Part shown: positions 19,490 to 28,409 of the stretch, piece by piece
How the letters are laid out: the number at the start of each line of letters is the position of its first letter
How positions within the stretch are numbered: the first letter of the stretch is position 1
Program-made: the position numbers and the translations under genes
Assembly: GCF_003575965.1 (NCBI RefSeq)
Contig: NZ_QWJJ01000007.1
Location: 1-64,000 of the forward strand
Origin: Pseudooceanicola sediminis
Lineage (GTDB): Bacteria; Pseudomonadota; Alphaproteobacteria; Rhodobacterales; Rhodobacteraceae
DNA: 64,000 bases
Direction: 5' to 3'
Notes under the pieces: model-generated
Told to the model about the DNA's origin: nothing
Seen by the model: only the letters and a program-made list of their open reading frames with translations
Database searches by the model: none

Positions 19490-20515
19490 TCAACCCGGCA
19501 ACGCCGCGTCCAGGTCGGACCACACCGCCGGGGGGAGGTCCTGCGAAAACCATGCGACGTTCTGCGTGATCTCCTGCGGGGTGGTCGCGCCGATCACCAC
19601 GCTGGTGACGGCCGGGTGGCGCAGCGGAAACTGGATCGCCGCCGCGCCAAGCGCGACGCCGTGATCCGCGCAGACACCGCGCAGCGCATTGGTCCGCTCG
19701 ACAATGGCCTGCGGGGCCTGGGTGTAGTTGAACATCTGCGGCGCATCGGCATCCGCCGCCAGCAGACCGGAGTTGAAGACGCCCCCCAGCACCAGCGCCA
19801 CGCCACGGCGCGCGGCCAGCGGCAGGAAATCAGCCTCGGCATCGCGGTCGAGCAGGGAATAGCGCCCGGCCAGCAGGCAGCAATCCAGGTCCGTCTCCTC
19901 AAGCGCGTCGCGCATCACCTGCCATTCGTTCGCGCCGATGCCAAACCCGCTGATATCACCCGCCGCCCTGAGCTGTTGCAGCGCGCGAAAGCCGCCGCCG
20001 CGCGTCAGCGCCTGCCAGTGCCGATCCTGATAGGGGCCGTGGGTCGCCGCGCCGATATCGTGGACGTAAAGCAGGTCGATCCGGTCGACCCCGAGGCGCT
20101 GGAGGCTGTCGTCATAGCTGCGCAGGATACCGTCATAGGAATAATCGTAGGTATCGCGAAAGGGCAGGCTGTTGTGCCAGGTCGGGCCGGGCCGCTGGCG
20201 TTCCTGCGCCGGGGGCAGGTCCTGTCCGGCGCGGGCGCGCTGCATCAACCGCCCGACCTTGGACGACAGGATATAACGCTCGGTCTGGTCACGCAGGACG
20301 TGACCGACCAGGTGTTCCGCCCTGCCCCGCCCGTACATCGGTGCGGTATCGAAATAGCGCAGGCCCAGCGACCACGCGGTGGTCAGCATCTCGACCGCCT
20401 GGGCCTGCGGGACATCGCCATACAGCCCGCCCAGCGGCGCCGACCCCATGCCAAGGGCCGTCACCGACAGGCCGGTGGTGCCAAGCGGGCGGAGGGTATG
20501 TGCGGAAAGGGTCAT
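19490..20515 (-). CDS. Aldo/keto reductase (sugar 1-dehydrogenase type)
   Basis: A 341-residue TIM-barrel aldo/keto reductase. The catalytic tetrad is complete: D56 and Y61 in FDTAPMYG, K86 in LSSKVGR and H152 in LLYVHDIG. The subfamily resembles L-fucose/D-threo-aldose 1-dehydrogenase and pyridoxal 4-dehydrogenase, which oxidise the C1 of a sugar or an aldehyde with NAD(P). Between the rhamnose locus and a sugar transporter, a sugar-dehydrogenase role is plausible but unproven. ATG at 20515 with GGGAG upstream is chosen; an open frame to 20680 adds a Pro/Arg-rich stretch without similarity. No operon partner. Confidence 0.82.
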   Translation of the reverse strand: MTLSAHTLRPLGTTGLSVTALGMGSAPLGGLYGDVPQAQAVEMLTTAWSLGLRYFDTAPMYGRGRAEHLVGHVLRDQTERYILSSKVGRLMQRARAGQDLPPAQERQRPGPTWHNSLPFRDTYDYSYDGILRSYDDSLQRLGVDRIDLLYVHDIGAATHGPYQDRHWQALTRGGGFRALQQLRAAGDISGFGIGANEWQVMRDALEETDLDCCLLAGRYSLLDRDAEADFLPLAARRGVALVLGGVFNSGLLAADADAPQMFNYTQAPQAIVERTNALRGVCADHGVALGAAAIQFPLRHPAVTSVVIGATTPQEITQNVAWFSQDLPPAVWSDLDAALPG

Positions 20516-20934
20516 GTCGGATCTCCCGTCGGGGCTGAGGCCGTGTGGCTGCGGATCGGGGCGATCACGTGGCTGTTCTGGCGCGACATTAGCGCCAGCC
20601 CACGACGGGCGACACCGCGTTTTTGCGGCCACCGCGCGGCGCGGGTCGGAATGGGCGATCCGGGCATCTGGGTCGGGCATGGCCGCGCCGATGGGGGCCG
20701 TCCGGGAGCGGAAAGCGGGTGGTAGAGTTGGGAGAAGAATCGCGGGGCCATCGCCTGTGGCGGGGGGCCTATCGAAATGAAGAGGTCACATAGGGTGGGA
20801 GCCCCCCCGCGGCGCCGGATAACGGCGCGATTCACGCCTCTGAAACGCCTGTTTTAGTATATTTCCAGAGAATCTGACGCTATTGAGTGTCAGACCAGCT
20901 TGTACTGAGTGGCACAGGATCGCATAGTATCATC
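20516..20934. other. Intergenic region, 419 bp, divergent control region
   Basis: The region lies between the divergent aldo/keto reductase and RpiR-type regulator. It must hold promoters for both. The last 90 bases are AT-richer (TTTTAGTATATTT near 20852) and contain the imperfect palindrome at 20874-20893. The first 300 bases are GC-rich with short inverted repeats and no gene-like frame. Confidence 0.45.
20874..20893. promoter_or_regulatory. Candidate operator upstream of the RpiR-type regulator
   Basis: CTGACgCT and AGtGTCAG flank an ATTG centre, an imperfect 20-base palindrome about 40 bases upstream of the regulator's ATG. It is a candidate autoregulatory site. No perfect second copy was found before the transporter genes, so the assignment is weak. 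Confidence 0.4.
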
Positions 20935-21807
20935 ATGAAACCTGAGTTTCCGACACCTGCCCCCTTGCCGTTTCTGTCGCGCGTGCGCGAGGCGCTGCCC
21001 GGATTGCACCAGGCAGAGCGCAGGCTGGCCCTGTTCATGCTGGATTTCTCGGGGGACCTCGCGTCGTACGGCGCGCAGGAACTGGCGCGGCTGAGCGGCG
21101 TTTCCAAGGCGACGGTGTCGCGCTTTGTCCGTCGGATCGGGTTCGAGACCTACGAAGAGGCCCGTCGGGCGGCGCGCAGCGAACGACAGGCCGCAACAGG
21201 CGCCGTTTCCGGCGAAGAGTGCAATAGCTTTCCCCGCGCGGCGCCATTCGAACAACTGGCGGCGCTGAACCTGCGCGAAGACTGGGGCCATATCGCCTGG
21301 ACGTTTGAACGGATCGACCCCGCCGCGCTGGACGGGCTGGCGGCGGCAATCCTGCGGGCGCGGCGGGTCTGGCTGATCGGGCAGCAGATCGGCCATGGCT
21401 ATGCCAGCCTGCTCTACTGGCAGCTGAACGAGGTGGCGCCCGAAATACGCGTGATCCCACAGGCCGGAGAACCGCTGGGCGCGCACCTGATGCTGATGCA
21501 CCCCGATGACCTTGTCATCTGCCTGGCCCTGCCGCGGCGCAGATCCGGCATCGAGGCGGCCCTGGAAGAGGTTCTGATGATCGGCGCGTCCTGTGCCGTG
21601 ATTTCGGATGAAAGCATGGCCGACGATCCGCGATTCGCCTGGCACTTCCGCTGTCGGATCGACAACGCGCCGCTGCCGGAAAACCCCGCCGCCGTCGGGG
21701 CCGTCTGTCATCAGATCGTCACCAGGACGACCCGCCTGGCGGCGCAGAACCGGATTGAGCGGACGCAGCGGATCGACGAGATCAACGCGCGCATCGGCGA
21801 CATCTGA
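20935..21807 (+). CDS. MurR/RpiR-family transcriptional regulator
   Basis: A 290-residue regulator. The N-terminal RpiR helix-turn-helix (about 15-75) shows ELARLSGVSKATVSRFVRRI. The C-terminal SIS sugar-phosphate isomerase-like domain shows WLIGQQIGHGYASLLYW and DLVICLALPRRRSGIEAAL. Such proteins sense sugar phosphates or amino sugars. The YtfQRT-YjfF-type sugar importer follows 189 bases downstream and is the likely target. The start is uncertain: ATG at 20935 lacks a strong ribosome site, and a GTG at 20887 would run through the candidate palindrome. Confidence 0.85.
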   Translation: MKPEFPTPAPLPFLSRVREALPGLHQAERRLALFMLDFSGDLASYGAQELARLSGVSKATVSRFVRRIGFETYEEARRAARSERQAATGAVSGEECNSFPRAAPFEQLAALNLREDWGHIAWTFERIDPAALDGLAAAILRARRVWLIGQQIGHGYASLLYWQLNEVAPEIRVIPQAGEPLGAHLMLMHPDDLVICLALPRRRSGIEAALEEVLMIGASCAVISDESMADDPRFAWHFRCRIDNAPLPENPAAVGAVCHQIVTRTTRLAAQNRIERTQRIDEINARIGDI

Positions 21808-21996
21808 GCGCGCCTTATCCCCCTTCATACTGCTGATTTTAGACTTAAAAAACCCCCGGACGGGTATAGCCATATACTTGACGAGTCATTTATTGTTGCG
21901 CCGGACGGGGCGGCGCGATCACAAATCTGTTTACAAAAATCATAAAGTAATACTTAATCAGAGTCGTGAACATAACGTGTTCTTAGGGAGGACATC

Positions 21997-22950
21997 ATGA
22001 ACATCAAGACGACGCTCCTGGCGGGCGCCGTGGCCTTTGCCCCCGTGGCAGGGTTCGCGGCGGATCTGACCATCGGATTTTCGCAGATCGGATCGGAATC
22101 GGGCTGGCGTGCCGCTGAAACCACGGTCACCAAGCAGCAGGCCGAAGAGCGCGGCATCGACCTGAAATTCGCCGATGCGCAGCAAAAGCAGGAAAACCAG
22201 ATCAAGGCGATCCGGTCGTTCATCGCGCAGGGCGTTGACGGCATCCTGATCGCGCCGGTCGTCGCCACCGGCTGGGACGAGGTCCTGGAGGAGGCCAAGG
22301 ACGCCGATATCCCCGTGGTGCTGATGGACCGCACGGTCGACGCGCCGGACGACCTGTACCTGACCGCCGTCACCTCGGACCTGGTGCATGAAGGCAATGT
22401 CGCGGGTCAGTGGCTGGTCGACGAAGTTGCCGGGGCCGATTGCCGGGTGGTCGAGTTGCAGGGCACGACGGGATCGTCCCCCGCCATCGACCGCAAGACC
22501 GGGTTCGAGCAGGCGCTGGAGGGGCACGACAACCTTGAGATCGTGCGCAGCCAGACAGGCGATTTCACCCGCAGTCAGGGCAAGGTTGTGATGGAGAGCT
22601 TTCTGAAGGCCGAAGGCGGCGAGAATATCTGCGCCCTCTATGCCCACAACGACGACATGGCCGTCGGCGCCATTCAGGCCATCAAGGAAGCGGGTCTGAA
22701 ACCGGGCGAGGACATCAAGATCGTGTCGATCGACGCGGTGCCCGATGCGCACCTGGCGATTGCCAACGGCGAGATGAACGCGACGATCGAGCTGACGCCG
22801 AACATGGCCGGCCCGGCGCTGGACGCGATGGAAGCCTATCTGGCCGACGGCACCATGCCGCCGAAATGGATCCAGACGGAAAGCAAGCTGTATACCGCAG
22901 AAGACGACAACAAGGCGGTCTACGAGATGAAGAAAGATCTGGGCTACTGA
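21997..22950 (+). CDS. ytfQ: Sugar ABC transporter substrate-binding protein, YtfQ-like
   Basis: A 317-residue periplasmic protein with a Sec signal peptide (MNIKTTLLAGAVAFAPVAGF, cleaved after FAA). The mature part is YtfQ-like: LTIGFSQIGSESGWRAAET at its start, then VVLMDRTVDA and LYAHNDDMAVGAIQAI. The E. coli homologue binds galactofuranose and galactopyranose. Here the following ATPase and two permeases keep the ytfQRT-yjfF order. The sugar specificity is inferred from family and order only. A strong GGGAGGA site precedes the ATG. A stem-loop at 22995-23026 separates it from the ATPase gene. Confidence 0.88.
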   Translation: MNIKTTLLAGAVAFAPVAGFAADLTIGFSQIGSESGWRAAETTVTKQQAEERGIDLKFADAQQKQENQIKAIRSFIAQGVDGILIAPVVATGWDEVLEEAKDADIPVVLMDRTVDAPDDLYLTAVTSDLVHEGNVAGQWLVDEVAGADCRVVELQGTTGSSPAIDRKTGFEQALEGHDNLEIVRSQTGDFTRSQGKVVMESFLKAEGGENICALYAHNDDMAVGAIQAIKEAGLKPGEDIKIVSIDAVPDAHLAIANGEMNATIELTPNMAGPALDAMEAYLADGTMPPKWIQTESKLYTAEDDNKAVYEMKKDLGY

Positions 22951-22994
22951 TCCTTTCTGCATGGGCCGGGGCGCGTTGCCCTGGCCGTCTCCTC

Positions 22995-23026
22995 GGGTGG
23001 TCCGGCGCTGCGGCGCGGGGCCACCC
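22995..23026 (+). promoter_or_regulatory. Stem-loop after the YtfQ-like gene
   Basis: GGGTGGTCCGGCGC and GCGCGGGGCCACCC pair around a short loop, allowing G-U pairs. It lies 45 bases after the binding-protein stop and has no T run. It is placed like the hairpins after rhaS, chvE and the putrescine-type binding protein. Confidence 0.55.
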
Positions 23027-23056
23027 TGAACACTTCGGGACCGCTGGATACGCGAC

Positions 23057-24604
23057 ATGACAGACGACACCGCCCAAATCGCCACGCCGCCGGGCGCGCA
23101 AGACGCGCCGATGCTGCGGGCCATTGGCATTTCCAAGTTTTTCCCCGGCACCATCGCATTGGACGACGTCGCCCTGACGCTGCACCGCGGTGAGGTGCAC
23201 GCCCTGCTGGGCGAAAATGGCGCGGGGAAATCGACCCTGATCAAATGCCTGACCGGCGCGTACAAGCGCGACGCGGGCGTGATCGAGCTGGAGGGCGTGG
23301 CGATCACCCCCACCAGCACCGCCGAGAGCCAGCACCTGGGCATCGGCACCGTGTACCAGGAGGTCAACCTGCTGCCCAACCTGACCGTGGCCGAAAACCT
23401 GTACCTGGGGCGACAGCCGATGCGGGGCGGGCTGGTGTCGCGCCGGCGCATGGTGGCAGAGGCGCGGGCGGTTCTGGCCGATTACGGGCTGGACGTGGAC
23501 CCGGGCGAGCCGCTGACCCGTTACTCCGTCGCCGTGCAACAGGTGGTGGCGATTGCCCGCGCGGTCGAGATGTCGGGCAAGGTGCTGATCCTGGACGAAC
23601 CCACCGCCAGCCTGGACCGGGACGAGGTGCAGTTGCTGTTTTCCGTCATCCGCAAGCTGAAGGCGCGCGGGCTGGCCATCGTCTTCGTGACGCATTTCCT
23701 GGATCAGGTGTTCGAGATTTCGGACCGCGCGACGGTGCTGCGCAACGGGCGGGTGGTTGGCACGCGCCTGCTGAACACGGTCAGCCAGCACGACATCGTG
23801 ACGCTGATGCTGGGCCGCCAGCTGGAAGCCAAGGTGCATGACCGGCAGGGCGGAACGGCGGGCGAGATGCTGCTGGAGGTTGCCGATCTGGGCAAGCGCG
23901 GGATGCTGGAGCCGTTCAGCCTGGCGCTGCACAAGGGCGAGGTGATCGGCCTGGCGGGTCTGCTGGGGTCCGGGCGCACCGAAATGGCAAACCTGTTGTT
24001 CGGTGCGGTGCCTGCCGATGGCGGGACGCTGCGGATGCACGGGAAAGAGATCAGGGTGGCAAATCCGCGCGACGCGGTGCGCCATGGATTCGCCCTGTGC
24101 CCCGAGGATCGCAAGACCGAAGGCATCGTCGGGGATCTGTCGGTACGCGACAATATCGTGCTGGCGCTTCAGGCGCGGCAGGGCTGGATGCGGCCCATTC
24201 CGCGCGCCAAGGTGAACGAGATCGCCGAACATTACGTGCGCACGCTGGACATTCGCCTGGCCAGCCTGGACATGCCGATCCGGCTGTTGTCGGGGGGCAA
24301 TCAGCAAAAGGCGCTGTTGGCACGCTGGCTGGCGACCAGCCCCGATTTCCTGATCCTGGACGAACCGACGCGCGGTATCGACGTGGGCGCACATGCCGAG
24401 ATCATCGCCCTGATCGAGACGCTGCGCGAAAGGGGCATGTCGCTGCTGGTCGCCTCGTCCGAGATGGAGGAGCTGGTGGCCTATTCGACGCGGGTGATCG
24501 TGCTGCGCGACCGCCGCCAGGTGGCGGAGTTGACGGGCGCACAGATCACGGCGGACAACATCGTGCATGCAATTGCAGATGATCCGGCAAGGGGGGCAGC
24601 ATGA
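23057..24604 (+). CDS. ytfR: Sugar ABC transporter ATP-binding protein, YtfR-like
   Basis: A 515-residue tandem ATPase. Domain 1 has Walker [10 protein letters not shown] near residue 54 and Walker [13 protein letters not shown]. Domain 2 has [15 protein letters not shown] and [15 protein letters not shown], with a degenerate Walker A (GLLGSGRTE). It powers the YtfT/YjfF permease pair. Its stop overlaps the ytfT ATG (ATGATG). The first 20 residues are a short non-conserved extension. Confidence 0.9.
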   Translation: MTDDTAQIATPPGAQDAPMLRAIGISKFFPGTIALDDVALTLHRGEVHALLGENGAGKSTLIKCLTGAYKRDAGVIELEGVAITPTSTAESQHLGIGTVYQEVNLLPNLTVAENLYLGRQPMRGGLVSRRRMVAEARAVLADYGLDVDPGEPLTRYSVAVQQVVAIARAVEMSGKVLILDEPTASLDRDEVQLLFSVIRKLKARGLAIVFVTHFLDQVFEISDRATVLRNGRVVGTRLLNTVSQHDIVTLMLGRQLEAKVHDRQGGTAGEMLLEVADLGKRGMLEPFSLALHKGEVIGLAGLLGSGRTEMANLLFGAVPADGGTLRMHGKEIRVANPRDAVRHGFALCPEDRKTEGIVGDLSVRDNIVLALQARQGWMRPIPRAKVNEIAEHYVRTLDIRLASLDMPIRLLSGGNQQKALLARWLATSPDFLILDEPTRGIDVGAHAEIIALIETLRERGMSLLVASSEMEELVAYSTRVIVLRDRRQVAELTGAQITADNIVHAIADDPARGAA

Positions 24605-25659
24605 TGGCGGGCGCCGTACAGGGATTGCTGAAACGCATCATGCCGCAGCTGGTCATACTGGCCGCCGCGCTGCTGCTGAACTTTATCGTTTTTCCCGATT
24701 TTTTCCACGTCGATTTCCGCAACGGACGGCTGTTCGGCAATATCATCGACGTCCTCAACCGGGGCGCGCCGACGGCCCTGCTGTGCATCGGCATGACGCT
24801 GGTGATCGCGACGCGCGGCATCGACCTGTCGGTCGGTGCGGTGATGGCCATTGCCGGGGCAACCGCGGCGTCGCTGGTCGTCGACGGGCACGGCTGGTTC
24901 ACCGCGCTGATCGGCGCGCTGGCGACCGGCGCGATCTGCGGCTTCTGGAATGGCATCCTTGTCGCCGTGCTGCGCATTCAGCCCATCGTCGCGACGCTGG
25001 TGCTGATGGTGGCGGGGCGCGGGGTGGCGCAGCTGATCACCGAGGGCACGATCCTGACGTTCCTCAACCCCGGCCTGATCCGGCTGGGGGCGGGCACGAT
25101 CCTGGGCATTCCCACGGCCATCGTGATCTGGATCTGCCTCGGAGCCTTCGTCGCCTTTGCGGTGCGGCGCACGGCCCTGGGGATGCTGATCGAGTCGATC
25201 GGCATCAACGAGGCATCGTCGCGCCTTGCCGGGATCAACAGCCGGGTGCTGCTGGTCTGTGTCTACCTGGTATCGGGGCTGTGCGCGGCACTGGCAGGGG
25301 TCATCGTGGCGGCCGACATCAAGGGCGCGGATGCCAACAACGCCGGTCTCTGGCTGGAGCTGGACGCCATTCTTGCCGTGGTCATCGGGGGCAACTCGCT
25401 GCTGGGGGGGCGGTTTTCGATCGTCGCGTCGCTGATCGGGGCGCTGATCATCCAGTCGGTGAATTCGGTCATCCTGCTGTCGGGGATGCCGCCTGAATTC
25501 AACCTGGTGATCAAGGCCATCCTGATCCTGGGCATCCTGGTCATCCAGTCGCCCAAGGTCAGCTATATCTGGTACATGCTGCGGGCCTCGGGGCCACAGC
25601 CACAGCCGGACCGCAAGACCCCCCGGCCCCACCGGGCCACCGAGGAGAAGACGCAATGA
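24601..25659 (+). CDS. ytfT: Sugar ABC transporter permease, YtfT-like
   Basis: A 352-residue CUT2 permease with eight to ten membrane spans. RGIDLSVGAVMAIAGATAAS and VVIGGNSLLGGRFS are the family signatures. The C-terminus carries a polar Pro/Arg-rich tail of about 20 residues. It overlaps ytfR by four bases at its start and yjfF by four at its end, so the four transporter genes form one tightly coupled operon. Confidence 0.88.
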   Translation: MMAGAVQGLLKRIMPQLVILAAALLLNFIVFPDFFHVDFRNGRLFGNIIDVLNRGAPTALLCIGMTLVIATRGIDLSVGAVMAIAGATAASLVVDGHGWFTALIGALATGAICGFWNGILVAVLRIQPIVATLVLMVAGRGVAQLITEGTILTFLNPGLIRLGAGTILGIPTAIVIWICLGAFVAFAVRRTALGMLIESIGINEASSRLAGINSRVLLVCVYLVSGLCAALAGVIVAADIKGADANNAGLWLELDAILAVVIGGNSLLGGRFSIVASLIGALIIQSVNSVILLSGMPPEFNLVIKAILILGILVIQSPKVSYIWYMLRASGPQPQPDRKTPRPHRATEEKTQ

Positions 25660-26648
25660 TCCGTTCCACCCACCTGCCCCTGATCGTGACCCTGGTGACC
25701 TTTGTCCTGGCCTTTGCCCTGTGCGGGTCGCAGTACCCGTCGATCCTGAGCACGCGCGTGGTGGCGAACCTGCTGACCGACAACGCCTTTCTGGGGATTG
25801 TCGCGGTGGGGATGACATTCGTCATCCTGTCGGGGGGGATCGATCTGTCGGTCGGGTCGGTCATCGCCTTTACCGGCGTGCTGCTGGCGGTGATCCTGCG
25901 CGACACCTCGATGCACCCTCTGACGGCCTTTGCGCTGGCGCTGGTGATCACCACTGCCTTTGGCGCCGCGATGGGGGCGACGATCCATTACCTTGAAATG
26001 CCGCCGTTCATCGTGACGCTGGCCGGAATGTTCCTGGCGCGCGGCGCCGCCTATGTGCTGAGCACCGACAGCGTGCCGATCGACCATGCGTTCTATGACA
26101 CCCTTCAGGGGATCTACTGGAAGGCCGCGGGCGGCGGGCGGTTTCGCCTGATCGGCGGCCTCATGGTGGTAACGTTCATCGTCGGGGCCGTGGTGGCGCA
26201 CCGCACGCGGTTCGGGCAGAACGTCTATGCCCTGGGCGGCGGCGCCCAGACGGCCAAGCTGATGGGGGTGCCGCTGGCACAGACCACCATCGGGATCTAT
26301 GCGATTTCAGGGGGTCTGGCGGGGCTGGCGGGCATTGTCTTCTCGCTCTACACAAGTGCGGGCTATTCCCTGGCCACGGTGGGCGTGGAACTGGATGCGA
26401 TTGCCGCCGTGGTGATTGGCGGCACGCTGCTGTCGGGCGGATACGGCTTTGTCGCCGGTACCTTTTTCGGCATACTGATCATGGGGTTGATCCAAACCTA
26501 CATCGTCTTTGATGGCACGCTGTCGAGTTGGTGGACAAAGATCGTCATCGGGATGCTGCTGTTTGCATTCATCCTGCTTCAGAAGGGGCTGACTTGGGCA
26601 ACGACAGTGCGAAAAAGAAGAGCGACTGGCTCCGCCGCCCTTTCATGA
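25656..26648 (+). CDS. yjfF: Sugar ABC transporter permease, YjfF-like
   Basis: A 330-residue CUT2 permease, the second membrane subunit. Signatures: LSGGIDLSVGSVIAFTGVLL, IVTLAGMFLARGAAYVLS and GGTLLSGGYGFVAGTFFG. In E. coli YjfF pairs with YtfT for galactofuranose uptake. Its stop overlaps the ATG of the downstream GntR-type regulator (ATGA at 26645-26648), which places that regulator in the transporter operon. Confidence 0.88.
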   Translation: MIRSTHLPLIVTLVTFVLAFALCGSQYPSILSTRVVANLLTDNAFLGIVAVGMTFVILSGGIDLSVGSVIAFTGVLLAVILRDTSMHPLTAFALALVITTAFGAAMGATIHYLEMPPFIVTLAGMFLARGAAYVLSTDSVPIDHAFYDTLQGIYWKAAGGGRFRLIGGLMVVTFIVGAVVAHRTRFGQNVYALGGGAQTAKLMGVPLAQTTIGIYAISGGLAGLAGIVFSLYTSAGYSLATVGVELDAIAAVVIGGTLLSGGYGFVAGTFFGILIMGLIQTYIVFDGTLSSWWTKIVIGMLLFAFILLQKGLTWATTVRKRRATGSAALS

Positions 26649-27397
26649 CGCTTGTGCAACCGGCCGGTCTGGCCGGCGGGTTGGTCGAGCGGGCGTCGAA
26701 CCACACGATCTTTGTGGTTGAGCAGATCGGGCGCGCCATCGTCGCCGGGGAATATCCCGCCGAGACGATGATCCCGCTGGACCCGGACCTGTGCGAGATG
26801 TTCAACGTGTCGCGCACTGTCGTGCGCGAAGCGAAAAAGACCCTGATCGCCAAGGGGATGATCCAGTCGAAGGCCAAGGTCGGCACGCATGTGCGCCCGG
26901 CCGACGAATGGAACATGTTCGACGAGGATGTGCTGCGCTGGCATGCCAGCGTCCGCAGCCCGGGCGCATTCTATGACGAGTTGTTCGAGGTCCGGCTGAT
27001 CTTTGAACCTGCCGCCGCCGCCCAGGCGGCCGCGCGGGCCAACAGCGCCGATTGCGCCGCGCTGTTCGCGCTGTGCGACATGCTCTCGGCAAGCGAAAGC
27101 CGCGCAGATTTCGCCGTCGCGGATTACGACTTTCACAAGCAGGTGCTGAAGCTGTCGGGCAACCGGTTCCTGAATTCGCTGGGCGATATCGTGCAGACGG
27201 CGCTGCATTCCCTGTTCATGCTGGAAGCGCACGAAAATTTCCCCGAGGGCAAGGAAGAGGTGGCGCGCAATCACCACGCCATCGCACGGGCCATCGCCGG
27301 GGGCGCCGCAGAGGAGGCGCGCGCCGCGATGGCGACGGTGATCCGCAACGGGTATCGCCGGGTCGGCGACAACCCGGTGCCGCGCCCCGGCATCTAG
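26645..27397 (+). CDS. FadR/GntR-family regulator, DgoR-like
   Basis: A 250-residue regulator. The N-terminal GntR winged helix (about 15-85) shows LDPDLCEMFNVSRTVVREAK and GTHVRPADEWNMFDEDVLRW. The latter is typical of DgoR/ExuR-like sugar-acid regulators. A C-terminal FCD all-helical effector domain follows (DYDFHKQVLKLSGN, with metal-binding His). Such proteins sense sugar acids such as 2-dehydro-3-deoxygalactonate, so the galactose/arabinose oxidation operon at 32565-41053 is a plausible target besides its own transporter operon. The ATG overlaps the yjfF stop by four bases. The stop lies in the first unit of a 13-bp tandem repeat. Confidence 0.82.
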   Translation: MTLVQPAGLAGGLVERASNHTIFVVEQIGRAIVAGEYPAETMIPLDPDLCEMFNVSRTVVREAKKTLIAKGMIQSKAKVGTHVRPADEWNMFDEDVLRWHASVRSPGAFYDELFEVRLIFEPAAAAQAAARANSADCAALFALCDMLSASESRADFAVADYDFHKQVLKLSGNRFLNSLGDIVQTALHSLFMLEAHENFPEGKEEVARNHHAIARAIAGGAAEEARAAMATVIRNGYRRVGDNPVPRPGI

Positions 27398-27434
27398 GCC
27401 CGGTATCTAGGCCCGACAGCTAGGCCCGACAGCT
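27392..27434. repeat. 13-bp tandem repeat with CTAG in each unit
   Basis: The units are ATCTAGGCCCGGT (27392-27404), ATCTAGGCCCGAC (27405-27417) and AGCTAGGCCCGAC (27418-27430), then AGCT. Unit 1 contains the TAG stop of the regulator gene. Because 13 is not a multiple of three and CTAG is its own complement, the repeat puts stop codons in all six frames between two convergent genes. Confidence 0.8.
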
Positions 27435-27460
27435 GGCTGCGATAATCGGCTTCCGCTCAG

Positions 27461-28378
27461 CTAGAGGCGGCGAAGCACCTCTTTCAGCACGCGGTCGACG
27501 GCGCGGGGCAGTTGATGCGCCCGGTTGGCGATGACGAAATAGGGCGACACGGTGATCGTCTGGTCGATGTCCAGCGCCCGCAGGCGCGCCCCCAGGCCCG
27601 CTCCGGTCAGGATATCCGCCACCTCCTGCGATTGCGGCGAGATGACGTCGGATTCGGCCAGCAGCGCCAGCACCACCAGCAGGGAAGAGGAGTTGTTGAC
27701 GTTGCGCGGCACCGGGCGGCCGATCTGCATGAACGCCGCCTCGACCGCCTGACGCAGCGGCGAACCGCGTTCCTGCACGACCCATTCATACTGGCTGAGT
27801 TCCTCCAGCGACAGGTTGCGGCGCCCGGCAAGGGGGTGGCTGTCACGCACCAGCATCGAGATGTTTTCGGACCGCGCGGGGTAGATGTGGAAATCCGACA
27901 CGTCGTATTCGGGCGGCAGACGGGCGATGATGAAATCGAACCGCCCCTCTTTCAGGCCGCGCACCAGCTGTGCCGAGGGGCCGACCTCGATCGTGGCCTC
28001 GATGTCGGGGGAGTCCTCCTTTACCGCGCGGATGGCGGGCATCAGGAACCCCATCGCGGGGCCGGTCACAGCCCCCACCCGGATTTCGCCGGACTGGCCG
28101 ATGTTGATGTTCTCGACCTCGGCCTGAAGGCTTTCCAGTTCGCTGAGGATCACCCGGACGTGGCGCAGAAAGGCCGCGCCCACCGGCGTCGGTTCCATCC
28201 AGCGCGGGTGGCGGATGAACAGCGGGGCACCTGCCTCGGCTTCGATATCGGCAAGCATCCGCGAGGCGGCAGGCTGAGAGATCGCCATCCGTTCCGCGGC
28301 GAGTTGCAGTTTCTGATGGCGCGCGATTTCGGAGATCAGGCGCAAGTGGCTGGGTTTGAGGCGGCGTATCAGGTCCAT
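27461..28378 (-). CDS. gbpR: LysR-family regulator of sugar uptake, GbpR-like
   Basis: A 305-residue LysR regulator: helix-turn-helix at about 1-60 (MDLIRRLKPSHLRLISEIAR, then ISQPAASRMLADIE) and an effector domain starting at SGEIRVGAVTGPA. The N-terminus and the position divergent from chvE-gguAB match GbpR of Agrobacterium, which controls the galactose-binding protein gene in response to sugars. ATG at 28378 is chosen. An upstream ATG at 28393 lies inside the palindrome at 28390-28409. The stop is a CTAG tetranucleotide, like the repeat just downstream. Confidence 0.82.
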   Translation of the reverse strand: MDLIRRLKPSHLRLISEIARHQKLQLAAERMAISQPAASRMLADIEAEAGAPLFIRHPRWMEPTPVGAAFLRHVRVILSELESLQAEVENINIGQSGEIRVGAVTGPAMGFLMPAIRAVKEDSPDIEATIEVGPSAQLVRGLKEGRFDFIIARLPPEYDVSDFHIYPARSENISMLVRDSHPLAGRRNLSLEELSQYEWVVQERGSPLRQAVEAAFMQIGRPVPRNVNNSSSLLVVLALLAESDVISPQSQEVADILTGAGLGARLRALDIDQTITVSPYFVIANRAHQLPRAVDRVLKEVLRRL

Positions 28379-28389
28379 GACGCCGATCA

Positions 28390-28409
28390 GCATATCACCA
28401 ATGATATGC
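28390..28409. promoter_or_regulatory. Candidate GbpR operator
   Basis: GCATATCA and TGATATGC form a perfect eight-base inverted repeat around CCAA. The inner ATATC-N6-GATAT fits the T-N11-A LysR box. It lies 12 bases upstream of the gbpR start and about 140 bases upstream of chvE, where a LysR protein could control both directions. Confidence 0.65.

Noticed and set aside
22715..24568. A 617-codon open frame on the minus strand
   Set aside because: It is antisense to the YtfR-like tandem ATPase and has no domain of its own.
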